62,963 nucleotides of DNA from Bradyrhizobium hipponense. GTDB lineage: Bacteria > Pseudomonadota > Alphaproteobacteria > Rhizobiales > Xanthobacteraceae. The stretch lies in NCBI RefSeq assembly GCF_008123965.1, contig NZ_VSTH01000143.1:1-62963 (forward strand), read 5' to 3'. Below, in pieces: positions 35,933 to 46,012 of this stretch. The number at the start of each line of letters is the position of its first letter. The stretch's first letter is position 1. The position numbers and the translations under genes are program-made. The notes under the pieces are model-generated. The model saw nothing but the letters and a program-made list of their open reading frames with translations, did not search any database and was not told the origin of the DNA.

Positions 35933-35958
35933 GGCCGGCTATAGAAGCCGGCCTTTTT
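35933..35958 (+). terminator. Rho-independent terminator after the dsbA-like gene
   Basis: Perfect 8-bp stem GGCCGGCT / AGCCGGCC with a 5-base loop, followed by five T, 32 bases after the stop. Confidence 0.92.
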
Positions 35959-36123
35959 CTTGCGGCAAATCTTCTTGCAGCAATCCTGGCGCGATCTTGC
36001 GAAGTCATTCATCTGGCATTCAACAAACAAAAGCCGTGGAACCACCGAAGTTCCGGAACAACTCAAATCTCCTTTCGTTGTCGGCGCGGGCAATGACGCA
36101 ACTGATCACGTGAGGAGAATTCA

Positions 36124-37005
36124 ATGTCTAACCGCTTTATGATTTCGGTTGCCGCAGTCGCGCTCGTCGCCGGCACCGGCTTGGCGAACGCACAAGGCAC
36201 CATGGGCCGCGACAGCGGTGGCGGCGCCGGTGGCACCCAGCAGATGCAACAGTCGCAGCCGGGCGGCGCGGCTGAGCATGGCAGCGCCACGGGCAAGGAA
36301 TCCACGGGCAAAGAAAAGGGCACCGTGGGACAGGCTGGCGGCTCCATGAAGTCCGGCGCGGAGGAGAAGTCCTCGGGCGCCATGAAGGACGAGAAGTCCG
36401 GAGCGATGCAGAAGGATTCCACGGGCAAGGAAAAGGGCACCGTGGGACAGGCTGGTGGCTCCATGAAGTCCGGCGCAGAGGAGAAGTCCTCGGGTGCGAT
36501 GAAGGACGAGAAGTCCTCGGGCACGATGCACAAGAATCCGACGGCTGAGGAGAAGTCAGGTGCAACGAAGGGTCAGCGCACCGACGAACGCGCCCAAGGC
36601 CAGCAGGACAAGTCGAAGGGCATGAGCTCGGAGACCCAGACCAAGCCCGGCACGACCACCGGCGAGAGCCGCCAGGGTCAGCCCGGCACCAACGTACAGG
36701 GCCAGGCTGGTACCTCGACCCAGACCACCGGCCAGGCCGGCGCCGGCGCCAAGCTCTCGACCGAGCAGCGCACGCAGATCACCTCGGTGATCCGCGAGGA
36801 GCACGTGCGGCCGGTGACGAACGTAAACTTCTCGATCTCGGTTGGCACCCGCATTCCCCGCGAGGGGATTGAACTGCACGCCCTGCCGCCGCGGGTCGTG
36901 ACGATCTATCCGGAGTGGCGGACCTACAAGTACGTCCTGGTCAAGGATGAGATCGTGATCATCAATCCGGACACCTACGAGATCGTGGCAGTCCTGAATG
37001 CCTGA
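36124..37005 (+). CDS. Secreted DUF1236-domain protein with tandem repeats
   Basis: A 293-aa exported protein: signal peptide (about 1-23), a low-complexity hydrophilic region rich in Lys, Ser, Gly and Glu, and a C-terminal DUF1236 domain (VVTIYPEWRTYKYVLVKDEI). The middle holds two near-identical 39-40 residue repeats (36301-36417 and 36418-36537; TGKEKGTVGQAGGSMKSGAE...). The domain is of unknown function and common in Bradyrhizobium; such proteins are probably periplasmic and stress-related, but that is inference. A 10-bp hairpin (37028-37051) follows. Confidence 0.88.
   Translation: MSNRFMISVAAVALVAGTGLANAQGTMGRDSGGGAGGTQQMQQSQPGGAAEHGSATGKESTGKEKGTVGQAGGSMKSGAEEKSSGAMKDEKSGAMQKDSTGKEKGTVGQAGGSMKSGAEEKSSGAMKDEKSSGTMHKNPTAEEKSGATKGQRTDERAQGQQDKSKGMSSETQTKPGTTTGESRQGQPGTNVQGQAGTSTQTTGQAGAGAKLSTEQRTQITSVIREEHVRPVTNVNFSISVGTRIPREGIELHALPPRVVTIYPEWRTYKYVLVKDEIVIINPDTYEIVAVLNA
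36301..36537 (+). repeat. Two-copy in-frame tandem repeat in the DUF1236 gene
   Basis: Unit length 117 and 120 bases; copies differ at a few third positions plus one inserted codon (KDEKSGAMQKD versus KDEKSSGTMHKN), so the expansion is recent but not brand new. Copy number may vary between strains. Confidence 0.85.
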
Positions 37006-37027
37006 GGCCGCATGACGGCAACCTCTG

Positions 37028-37051
37028 AGGGCGGGCAGCGATGCCCGCCCT
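37028..37051 (+). terminator. Hairpin after the DUF1236 gene
   Basis: A perfect 10-bp stem AGGGCGGGCA / TGCCCGCCCT with loop GCGA, 23 bases after the stop, with only a weak T-run. Confidence 0.7.
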
Positions 37052-37231
37052 TCTGCGTTGGCCTGCAGCCATGCTTCGGACTGGTTAACAAGCAATTTCC
37101 GTAGCTTCCACACAGGTTTTTGCACACTGGATGAGGCGCTTGAAGCCGCCTGGAAGGCCCTTCAAGGCTTCCCCTAGGGCGCTTTGTTACCTATAACCCC
37201 GCCACGCCGAAGCACCTCTTCCGGGATTGGA

Positions 37232-37699
37232 ATGGCTGAACCAGCGACCGACACCATCCTCGTTCTCAACGGGCCGAACCTCAACATGCTGGGGACGCGC
37301 GAGCCCGAGACGTACGGCCATGCCACGCTGGCTGACGTCGAGAAGCTGTGCCGGGACACCGCGGCGCAGTTCGGCCTCAAGGCCGACTGCCGGCAATCCA
37401 ACCGCGAGGGTGAGCTGATCGACTTCATCCACGAGGCGCATGCGCGCAAGATGAAGGGCATCATCATCAACGCCGGCGGTTATTCGCACAGCTCGATCGC
37501 GCTGCACGACGCGTTGCTCGCGGTGCAGATTCCGACGGTCGAGGTGCATGTGACCAACATCCACGCCCGCGAGAGTTTTCGCCACCACTCCTACACCGCA
37601 CGCGCGGCCTTTGCCTCGCTCTGCGGTTTCGGCATCGAGGGCTACCGCCTCGCGATCCAAGGTCTTGCCGCCAAGCTCGGCATCAAGTCCAAAGCCTGA
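37232..37699 (+). CDS. aroQ: Type II 3-dehydroquinate dehydratase
   Basis: A 155-aa enzyme of the shikimate pathway that dehydrates 3-dehydroquinate. The motifs are complete: LNGPNLNMLGTREPETYG (catalytic Tyr), NAGGYSHSSIALHDAL and HVTNIHARESFRHHSY (catalytic His). It forms dodecamers in known members. The ATG at 37232 follows the usual N-terminal pattern; a longer frame lacks homology. It is the first gene of an apparent aroQ-accB-accC group, 36 bases before accB. Confidence 0.96.
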   Translation: MAEPATDTILVLNGPNLNMLGTREPETYGHATLADVEKLCRDTAAQFGLKADCRQSNREGELIDFIHEAHARKMKGIIINAGGYSHSSIALHDALLAVQIPTVEVHVTNIHARESFRHHSYTARAAFASLCGFGIEGYRLAIQGLAAKLGIKSKA

Positions 37700-37735
37700 C
37701 GCCCCCCTTTCAACAGAACATTCGGATCAAGCAAC

Positions 37736-38218
37736 ATGGCGCGCCAGCCAGACGACAAAGCAGCCGCAAAGTTTTCCAGCGAGGATTCCGCGCTCGTCCG
37801 CGAGCTTGCGTTGCTGCTCGATGAGACGAGCCTCACCGAGATTGAGATCGAACGTGCGGGCTTGCGCCTGCGCGTTGCGCGCAACATCAGCGTTGCTGCA
37901 ACCATGCCCGTCCCGATGACGCACACCGCCGCCGCGCCGGTCGCCGCCGCCCCTGCGGCCGCGGCTGCGGACCTGTCGAAGCATCCGGGCGCCGTGACCT
38001 CGCCGATGGTCGGCACCGCCTATTGGGCGCCGGAGCCGGGTGCAAAGCCGTTCATCGAGGTCGGCAGCAAGGTGGCGGTCGGGCAGACGCTGCTCATCAT
38101 CGAAGCCATGAAGACCATGAACCAGATACCCTCGTCGCGCGCCGGCACGGTGACACAGATCCTGGTCGAGGACGGCCAGCCGGTCGAGTTCGGCGAGCCA
38201 CTGGTGATCATTGAGTAA
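37736..38218 (+). CDS. accB: Acetyl-CoA carboxylase biotin carboxyl carrier protein
   Basis: A 160-aa carrier of the biotin group used in malonyl-CoA synthesis. The C-terminal biotinyl domain has Lys126 in EAMKTMNQI. An Ala/Pro-rich linker (about 55-80) connects it to the N-terminal region LVRELALLLDETSLTEIEIE. Operon with accC downstream; a short palindromic repeat lies between them. Confidence 0.97.
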   Translation: MARQPDDKAAAKFSSEDSALVRELALLLDETSLTEIEIERAGLRLRVARNISVAATMPVPMTHTAAAPVAAAPAAAAADLSKHPGAVTSPMVGTAYWAPEPGAKPFIEVGSKVAVGQTLLIIEAMKTMNQIPSSRAGTVTQILVEDGQPVEFGEPLVIIE

Positions 38219-38219
38219 C

Positions 38220-38303
38220 GCGAATGGCGAGTAGCGAATAGCGAATGGTCTCACCGTTCCCTGCTCGCTCTTCGCCACTCGCCATTCGCCACTCCCTATT
38301 CGC
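38220..38303. repeat. Imperfect palindromic repeat between accB and accC
   Basis: GCGAATGGCGAGTAGCGAAT-type words on the left and their reverse complements (ACTCGCCATTCGCC...) on the right surround a short centre. The words GCGAAT and GCGAGT recur within each arm. This resembles short mobile intergenic repeats found in Bradyrhizobium. It sits in the operon interval and could alter mRNA stability between the genes. Confidence 0.75.
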
Positions 38304-38316
38304 CCGCTGAGGCACC

Positions 38317-39675
<1,359 letters not shown>

Positions 39676-39778
39676 TTTCTCGTCTCTTCCGGAACCCTCT
39701 GGCCCCGACCGCGTTCTGGGGTTGGCAGTTCCAAGGGGGCGTTTTGAACTCCGCTGATCGCAACAAGGCGAAACCGTC

Positions 39779-41299
39779 GTGACCGCTGATGCGCACCGAC
39801 GGCGCGCGTTTTGGCAGATCCTGCTGTTCACGGCGGGACTCCTGGTGCTGACCTGGATCAGTGCGGGGTCCGTGTACCTTGTCAACAAGGCGCGGCAAGA
39901 CAGCAAGTGGGTGATCCACACCATCGAGGTGGAAAACCAGGTCAATGCCCTGCTTCTGGAGATTCGCCGCGCCGAGAGCAGCGCGCGCGGCTATCTTCTG
40001 ACCCTCGGCCCCGAGTTCCTGAGCGATCATGACGCGGCGATGGCGACCATCCCGCAGGCGCTCGACAAGCTCACCCGCCAGATCGGTGACAATCCGGCGC
40101 AACGTGCGAGCATCGCCAAGCTCCGCGAAGCAATCCAAGCCCGGCTTGAGCAATTTTCGCGCGAGATGGATCTCGTCAAGCGGGGCGAACCCGACAGTGC
40201 CGCGGCGCTGCTCCGCCAGGCGGCCGCATCCAATTCGACCGACGCCATCCGCGAGGTGGCAGCGTCAATGACTGCGGAGGAAGAGCGGCTGCTCTCGCTG
40301 CGCTCCGCAAATGCCGATCGCAGTCAGACGCTCGCGGCCTCGCTCACCGGCATCGGCTCCGGCCTGGTGGTCGTGCTCGCCCTGCTCTCGACCTGGCTGG
40401 TGCGCCGCTCTGCAGGCGTCCGTGACGACGCCGAGGCGCGCCTGCGCGACGCCAATACCAATCTTGAGGCCACGGTCGACGAACGCACGGCTGACCTTCG
40501 CGAAGCCAACAACGAGATCCAGCGCTTTGCCTATATCGTGAGCCATGATCTGCGCTCGCCGCTGGTCAACATCATGGGCTTCACGAGTGAGCTCGAGGAA
40601 CTGGGCCGCGACATCTTCCGCCGCATCGGCAGCCTCGCACGTGCGCCGGTCGACGGTCCTCCGGTCGAGAGCGCCGACGTCGTGCTCGACGGCGCCGACA
40701 AGCAGCTCGCGGAGGATTTTTCCGAGGCGCTCGGCTTCATCAAATCATCTATCGGCAAGATGGACCGCCTGATCTCGGCCATCCTCGATCTGACGCGCGA
40801 GGGACGGCGCGAGTTCGAGCCGGTCCGCATCGATACGCGCGAGCTGATCGAAGCCATCGCCGCTACGGTCGCACACCAGGCGGCCGAGGCGCGGGCCGAG
40901 ATTCGCGTCGGCGAATTGCCTGATATTGTCAGCGACCGCCTTGCTCTGGAACAGATCTTCTCCAATCTGATCGACAACGCCATCAAGTACCTCAAAGCCG
41001 GAGTTCCCGGCGCGATCACAATCCGCGGCCGGACCAAGTTCGGCTATGCGATCTTCGAAGTTACCGACAATGGACGCGGCATCGATCCGAAGGATCATCA
41101 GCGCATCTTCGATCTGTTCCGGCGCGCTGGAACCCAGGACAAGCCGGGCCAGGGCATTGGCCTTGCCCATGTGCGCGCACTGGTGCGCCGATTGGGGGGA
41201 ACGATGTCGGTATCGTCGGAGCTCAATGTCGGCAGTACATTCACGGTCACGCTGCCGATCAAATGGAACGCCAGCAACCGGAACGAAGAACAACGATGA
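39779..41299 (+). CDS. CHASE3-domain sensor histidine kinase
   Basis: A 506-aa membrane kinase. TM1 (about 12-32) and TM2 (about 192-212) flank a helical CHASE3 sensory domain (IRRAESSARGYLLTLGPEFL). A coiled coil leads to HisKA with His256 in YIVSHDLRSPLVNIM, then an ATPase domain with DNAIKY (N box), DNGRGID (G1) and GQGIGLAHV (G2). The start is GTG. Its TGA overlaps the ATG of the response regulator by four bases (ATGA), so the pair is translationally coupled. The signal is unknown. Confidence 0.93.
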   Translation: MTADAHRRRAFWQILLFTAGLLVLTWISAGSVYLVNKARQDSKWVIHTIEVENQVNALLLEIRRAESSARGYLLTLGPEFLSDHDAAMATIPQALDKLTRQIGDNPAQRASIAKLREAIQARLEQFSREMDLVKRGEPDSAAALLRQAAASNSTDAIREVAASMTAEEERLLSLRSANADRSQTLAASLTGIGSGLVVVLALLSTWLVRRSAGVRDDAEARLRDANTNLEATVDERTADLREANNEIQRFAYIVSHDLRSPLVNIMGFTSELEELGRDIFRRIGSLARAPVDGPPVESADVVLDGADKQLAEDFSEALGFIKSSIGKMDRLISAILDLTREGRREFEPVRIDTRELIEAIAATVAHQAAEARAEIRVGELPDIVSDRLALEQIFSNLIDNAIKYLKAGVPGAITIRGRTKFGYAIFEVTDNGRGIDPKDHQRIFDLFRRAGTQDKPGQGIGLAHVRALVRRLGGTMSVSSELNVGSTFTVTLPIKWNASNRNEEQR

Positions 41300-41736
41300 C
41301 CCAGCCCGTCACCATCATCATGATCGAGGACGACGAAGGACATGCTCGCCTGATCGAGCGGAACATTCGCCGTTCCGGGGTCAACAACGAGATCATTCCG
41401 TTTGCCAACGGGACGGACGCCGTGAGGCATCTGTTCGGCGCCGACGGAAGCGGCCTGGTGCACAAAGGCCGTGCGCTCCTGATCCTGCTCGACCTCAACC
41501 TGCCCGACATGAGCGGGATCGACATCCTGAAGCAGATCAAGGAAAACAATCATCTCAAGGCCTCGCCCGTGGTGGTACTGACCACCACCGACGACTCCCA
41601 GGAAATCAAGCGCTGCTACGAACTCGGCTGCAACGTGTACATCACCAAGCCCGTCAATTACGAGAATTTCGCCAATGCCATCCGGCAGCTTGGCCTGTTC
41701 TTCTCGGTCATCCAGGTCCCAGCCGCCGCCTCATGA
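41296..41736 (+). CDS. Single-domain response regulator
   Basis: A 146-aa receiver domain with no output domain. The acidic pocket is IEDDEGHARLI, the phospho-acceptor is Asp66 (LLDLNLPDMSG) and the conserved Lys is in VYITKPVNYENF. It resembles the Rcp1-like group used as a phosphate shuttle. It overlaps both neighbours by ATGA junctions, suggesting it carries phosphate between the upstream kinase and the downstream receiver-kinase. Confidence 0.94.
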   Translation: MTQPVTIIMIEDDEGHARLIERNIRRSGVNNEIIPFANGTDAVRHLFGADGSGLVHKGRALLILLDLNLPDMSGIDILKQIKENNHLKASPVVVLTTTDDSQEIKRCYELGCNVYITKPVNYENFANAIRQLGLFFSVIQVPAAAS

Positions 41737-42848
41737 ACCAGCGAACACCAACACTGCTCTATATCGACGACGACGCTGCGCTCGCGCGGCTGGTCGAACG
41801 CGGCCTGACGCGCCGGGGCTACAAGGTCGTCCATGCCGCGAGCGGCGAGGAAGGCCTGGAGCGCATCCGCCGCGCGGATGCACAAGCAAGTATCGAAGAC
41901 TGCATCGACGTGGTGGCACTCGACCAGTACATGCCCGGTCTCGACGGCCTCGAGACGCTCGAACAGATCATGGCGATCCCGAACGCGCCTCCCGTGGTGT
42001 TCGTTACCGCATCGCAGGATTCCAACATCGCGGTGACCGCGCTGAAGGCGGGAGCCTCGGATTACCTGGTCAAGGACGTCAAGGGCGACTTCATCCCGCT
42101 CCTGCAGGTCGCCGCCGACGGCGCGCTGCGCCAGGCCGAATTGCAGAAGGCGCGCGAGGCGGCCGAGGCGGAAATCCATGCCTCGCGCGATCGCTACGCC
42201 GCCCTTGCCGCAGAGCGCGAACTTCTGCTGCGCGAGGTCAACCACCGCGTCGGCAATTCGCTCCAGATCATTGCCTCGCTGCTGCACCTCCAGGCAAGCT
42301 CCGCCGCGCAGGAAGAGGTCAAGGCGGCGTTGACCAATGCGATGGGCCGTGTCGCCGCGGTCGCCCAGGTGCACCGACGCCTCTACACCTCGCAGGATCT
42401 CAAGAGCGTGGTCCTGAACCAGTATCTGGACTCGCTGCTCGAGGACCTGCGCCGCTCGGCCGAAGGCAACCGGATGTCGCGCCTGACACTGAAGGCAGAG
42501 CCGATCGAGATCGATCCGGACCGCGCAGTCGCCGTCGGCATCATCGTCAACGAGCTGGTGATGAACGCGGTGAAATACGCCTATCCCGACGGTGCCGGCC
42601 CGATCCACGTCGAGCTGACCTCGCAGGGCGAGGATCTCATGCTGTCGATCGCCGACGACGGCGTCGGCGACAACGCCAAGGCCGATCCGCGCTCCACCGG
42701 CATGGGTCAGCGCATCGTCGCGGCCATGGCCGCCAAGCTCGATGCCTCGGTCGAGCGCGATCCGGCCCATGCCGGAACCCGCATCGTCCTCAAGTTCCGC
42801 CGCGCAGCCCCATCCCCGGGCAAGACGAACAGTGCCACGGCAAGCTGA
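41733..42848 (+). CDS. Receiver plus HisKA_2-type histidine kinase
   Basis: A 371-aa soluble protein. The N-terminal receiver has Asp64 in VALDQYMPGLDG. A linker helix leads to a HisKA_2 dimerisation domain with His171 in LREVNHRVGNSLQIIASL, then an ATPase domain (VNELVMNAVKYAYPDG, ADDGVGD). Phosphorylation of the receiver would control the kinase. Kinases of this HisKA_2/HWE class are common in alphaproteobacterial stress and light responses. The start ATG at 41733 overlaps the stop of the preceding gene. Its own target is not encoded here. Confidence 0.92.
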   Translation: MNQRTPTLLYIDDDAALARLVERGLTRRGYKVVHAASGEEGLERIRRADAQASIEDCIDVVALDQYMPGLDGLETLEQIMAIPNAPPVVFVTASQDSNIAVTALKAGASDYLVKDVKGDFIPLLQVAADGALRQAELQKAREAAEAEIHASRDRYAALAAERELLLREVNHRVGNSLQIIASLLHLQASSAAQEEVKAALTNAMGRVAAVAQVHRRLYTSQDLKSVVLNQYLDSLLEDLRRSAEGNRMSRLTLKAEPIEIDPDRAVAVGIIVNELVMNAVKYAYPDGAGPIHVELTSQGEDLMLSIADDGVGDNAKADPRSTGMGQRIVAAMAAKLDASVERDPAHAGTRIVLKFRRAAPSPGKTNSATAS

Positions 42849-42908
42849 TCGGCGCGAGTCCGCCTGCCCCATCGCAAGTGCGGCGCGATCCTGCTATTGT
42901 CGCAAGCC

Positions 42909-43589
42909 ATGACTTCGCGCGATTCCGCCTCGTCTGAAATCACGCCGGCCGTGCTGTTGCGTGCCTATGCCTGTGGCATTTTTCCGATGGCCGAGAGCGC
43001 GGACGACCCGACGCTGTTCTGGGTCGAGCCGGAAATGCGCGGCGTCATCCCGCTCGACGGCTTTCGCGTGGCCTCGCGGCTCGCGCGCACCGTGCGTTCG
43101 GATTATTTTCGCGTCACCGTCAACACCGCCTTCAAGGCGACGATCGCCGGCTGCGCCGCGCCCGCGGCCGGACGCGAGGACACCTGGATCAACAAGCGCA
43201 TTCGCGATCTCTATGGCGGCCTGTACGAGCTCGGCCATTGTCACAGCGTCGAGGCCTGGCAGGGCGACGATCTCGTCGGCGGCCTCTATGGCGTGAGCCT
43301 CGGGCGCGCCTTCTTCGGCGAAAGCATGTTTCACACCGCGCGCGATGCCTCCAAGGTGGCGCTGGTGCATCTGGTCGCGCGGCTCATCCATGGCGGATTC
43401 GAGCTGCTCGACACGCAATACGTCACCGAGCATCTGAAGAGCTTTGGCGCGGCCGAAGTTTCGCGGCGGCGCTATACGGCCCTGCTCGACAAGGCGCTCG
43501 CCGGCGCGCCCGGCGATTTCCTGAAGCTGCCGGCGGACCAGCCTGTCCCGGGCGCACGCGCGCTCGAGATCATCGCCTCACGGCAATAG
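42909..43589 (+). CDS. aat: Leucyl/phenylalanyl-tRNA--protein transferase
   Basis: A 226-aa enzyme that adds Leu or Phe to proteins with basic N-termini, marking them for the ClpAP N-degron pathway. The family start (LLRAYACGIFPMAES, LFWVEPEMRGVIPLDGF), the mid-domain WINKRIRDLY and VGGLYGVSLGRAFFGESMF are present. A TTG 12 bases earlier is an alternative start. In related genomes aat is commonly followed by a DUF2155 gene, which here follows on the opposite strand. Confidence 0.96.
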   Translation: MTSRDSASSEITPAVLLRAYACGIFPMAESADDPTLFWVEPEMRGVIPLDGFRVASRLARTVRSDYFRVTVNTAFKATIAGCAAPAAGREDTWINKRIRDLYGGLYELGHCHSVEAWQGDDLVGGLYGVSLGRAFFGESMFHTARDASKVALVHLVARLIHGGFELLDTQYVTEHLKSFGAAEVSRRRYTALLDKALAGAPGDFLKLPADQPVPGARALEIIASRQ

Positions 43590-43602
43590 TCGATGATTTT
43601 GC

Positions 43603-44604
43603 CTAGCGGCCAAACCCTGGGAAATTGAACAGGCCAGGCTGCTGTGGCGGCGGAGGTGGCGGGGCCTGCGGCTGCTGCGGAGGAGGCAATGGCTGCGGCG
43701 GACGCTGCTGCACGGCCTGCTTGGGCGCGGCCTTCTTCTGCGCCGGAGGCGGCGGCGCGGGCTTGGTCGCGGGATCCGGTGCTGCCGTCGCGATGGTCTG
43801 CTGCGGCTCTTTGCAGTCGGTCAGCCAGATGTCGTAGATCGGATGCTCGACGCCGTGCAGGCCGGGGCTTGCGGCATACATCCAGCCTGAGAAGATCCGC
43901 TTCACCTCGCCCTGCAACGTGATCTCGTCGACCTCGACGAAGGCGTCGGTGTTGGCGGCTTCCGTTGCCGGCCGCGTGTAGCAGGCGTCGGTTTTGACCC
44001 GGAGCGCGCCAAACTGCACGGTCTCGCCGATATCCTCGTCGAAATTGATGATGCGCCCGGTGATCTTGTCGAGCCCCGAGAAGGTCGCCTTCTTGTTCAC
44101 GATCTTCTGCGCCGGCGGCTCGGTGACGACCTCGTCGCCGGGCTGAAGGCTCGCCGGCGTTTGCGGCACGGCCCCCTTCTGCAGAGGCGGGCGTTGGCCC
44201 GGCGCGGCCGGATTGGCACCCGGCTGCGGCGCTCCCTGCGGATTGGGCGGTGCGACCGCAACGGAGGGCGGCTGGTTCGGCGGAGCGACGGTAGAGCCAG
44301 GCGGCGGTGCCAGCGGCTGGGTCTCGACCGGCCCCGGCATGACGTTGCCCTGCCGTCCCGGCGGCGGCGCCATTGGGCGCGACGGCAGCACACGGCCCTG
44401 CGGCGGCAGCTCCGGCACCTCTTCGTCGTCGTCGGGGATCTGGGGCGGTGGCTGTGGCTGGCCACGCGGAATGTTGCCGGGCGGCCGGAGCGGCGGCGGA
44501 TCGGAGAAGATCGTGCCGATCTGCGCGTGCGCCGGCGTCGCAACCGTCATCGCGGTGGCGGCCAGAAGCGCCGCAAGACCTGTCAAGGTAATGGTTCGAA
44601 ACAT
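43603..44604 (-). CDS. DUF2155-domain exported protein
   Basis: A 333-aa protein with a signal peptide (MFRTITLTGLAALLAATAM...AHA), a long Pro-rich, Gln-rich region and a DUF2155 core (ATFSGLDKITGRIINFDEDI and VQFGALRVKTDACYTRPATE...FSGWMYAASPGLHGVEHP), then a Pro-rich tail. In other alphaproteobacteria it is found next to NDUFA12. An in-frame ATG at 44643 is a possible earlier start, but the signal peptide begins at 44604. The function is unknown. Confidence 0.88.
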   Translation of the reverse strand: MFRTITLTGLAALLAATAMTVATPAHAQIGTIFSDPPPLRPPGNIPRGQPQPPPQIPDDDEEVPELPPQGRVLPSRPMAPPPGRQGNVMPGPVETQPLAPPPGSTVAPPNQPPSVAVAPPNPQGAPQPGANPAAPGQRPPLQKGAVPQTPASLQPGDEVVTEPPAQKIVNKKATFSGLDKITGRIINFDEDIGETVQFGALRVKTDACYTRPATEAANTDAFVEVDEITLQGEVKRIFSGWMYAASPGLHGVEHPIYDIWLTDCKEPQQTIATAAPDPATKPAPPPPAQKKAAPKQAVQQRPPQPLPPPQQPQAPPPPPPQQPGLFNFPGFGR

Positions 44605-44807
44605 CTCGCGCGGCTTCAACAGCGAATCGGGCTTGCTGGACATTCTACAGGGGTACCGCCGCTCGCAGGGCACCGGTTAACACGGCGAATACGGCGGGGG
44701 AAGGGCGACATCCCTGCCCCGCCCGCTGCCTGCTGGCCAGACCGGCGGCCGGATGGGATAGTCCGAGGGCCCCTCCCGGGGGTCGGGGCGGAGTTCGCCC
44801 CAAAACC

Positions 44808-44954
44808 ATGTCCGACGATAACCCGAAAACCGCAGGCCCTCCCATGCCCGTTGTGCTCGATCCCGACGCCGCCGCCGTCCACAAGGCTTTCCAGGAGGCC
44901 GGTCGTCCCGAAACGCTGAGCCCGCTGGAGGCGCGATTATTAGGATTGCGCTGA
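44808..44954 (+). pseudogene. 48-aa ORF resembling the N-terminus of an alpha/beta-hydrolase
   Basis: The frame reads MSDDNPKTAG ... VVLDPDAAAVHKAFQEAG, then RPETLSPLEARLLGLR and stops. The sequence LDPDAxxVxxxFxxAGRPxxETLSPxEAR is the typical N-terminal cap segment of HSL-type (carboxyl)esterases, so this looks like a remnant that lost its catalytic body. It may also be a short expressed peptide. It ends 13 bases before the BASS transporter. Similarity is from memory of the family. Confidence 0.5.
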
Positions 44955-44967
44955 GACGCCGTTCCAC

Positions 44968-45984
44968 ATGGTTTCAAATCTTCCAGCTCTCTTCGCGGTC
45001 CCGCTGCGCTGGCTGACCTGGCTCGGCGACCAGGGCACGCGCGCGGTGGCGGCGATCGTGTTCATCGCGGTGGCGGTGCCGCCGCTTGGCGCGCTGCTGC
45101 GCCCTTACGTCACCGAAGCGATCTTCCTGCTGCTCTGCATCTCCTTCATGCGCGTCGATCTGGCCGCGCTCTACGGACATCTGCGCCGGCCGGCGCTGGT
45201 TGCGAGCGCAACGGCCTGGACGACGATCGGCGTGCCGCTGATGGTCGGGCTGACAGCTTATGCGAGCGGGCTCACGGGCCGCTCGCCCGGCCTGTTCCTC
45301 GCGCTGATGCTGCAAGGCATGGCTTCGCCGATGATGGCAGCTCCAGCGCTCGCCGCGCTGATGGGCCTCGATGCCACGCTGGTGCTGGTCACGCTGGTCA
45401 CCTCGACCGCACTCGTGCCCTTCACCGCATCGCTGTTCGCAAGTCTGTTTCTCGGCGGCATGCTCAGCATCTCGCCGCTCGCGCTCGGCTTGAAGCTGCT
45501 CGGCATCCTCGCCGCGTCGCTGCTTGCGGCGACAATCATCCGCTGGATGTTCGGCGCGGGGGCGATTTTGCGCCACAAGCGGCCGATCGACGGCTTCAAC
45601 ATCGTCATCCTCATGGTGTTCGCATCCGCGGTGATGGGCGATGTCGCGAGCGACCTCATCGCCGATCCCGTGGTCACGATCGGCGTCGCAGCTCTGGCCT
45701 TCACGGTCTATTTCACGCTGCTCACTGTTACCACGCTGCTGTTCCGCCGCGTTGGCCATGAGCGCGCCTTCGCGATCGGGCTGATGGTGTCACAGCGCAA
45801 TCTCGGGCTGATGCTGGCCGCGACCGCGGGCGCGCTGCCGGCCACGACCTGGCTGTATTTCGCGCTGACGCAGTTTCCGATTCACTTTGCACCGTACTTG
45901 TTGACGCCGATCGCGCGGCGGCTGACAGCGCGCGCGCAAGCCGCAGGTGCCGTGGCTCCGCGCGCGACCACCTCCTCGCGCTGA
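44968..45984 (+). CDS. BASS-family (bile acid:Na+ symporter-like) transporter
   Basis: A 338-aa membrane protein with nine to ten hydrophobic segments. Spacing and motifs (LLCISFMRVDLAALYGHLRRP; QGMASPMMAAPALAALMGLD; SQRNLGLMLAA) match the bile acid:Na+ symporter/arsenite-carrier-like superfamily. Substrates of bacterial members include organic anions such as pantoate and pyruvate; none can be assigned here. It is alone on its strand between the hydrolase remnant and a convergent binding protein gene. Confidence 0.82.
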   Translation: MVSNLPALFAVPLRWLTWLGDQGTRAVAAIVFIAVAVPPLGALLRPYVTEAIFLLLCISFMRVDLAALYGHLRRPALVASATAWTTIGVPLMVGLTAYASGLTGRSPGLFLALMLQGMASPMMAAPALAALMGLDATLVLVTLVTSTALVPFTASLFASLFLGGMLSISPLALGLKLLGILAASLLAATIIRWMFGAGAILRHKRPIDGFNIVILMVFASAVMGDVASDLIADPVVTIGVAALAFTVYFTLLTVTTLLFRRVGHERAFAIGLMVSQRNLGLMLAATAGALPATTWLYFALTQFPIHFAPYLLTPIARRLTARAQAAGAVAPRATTSSR

Positions 45985-46012
45985 CCGCCACAGAAGGAGG
46001 ACAGCGGTTGAT

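Noticed and set aside
36301..36537. CRISPR-like repeat
   Set aside because: The two units are contiguous in-frame coding repeats without unique spacers.
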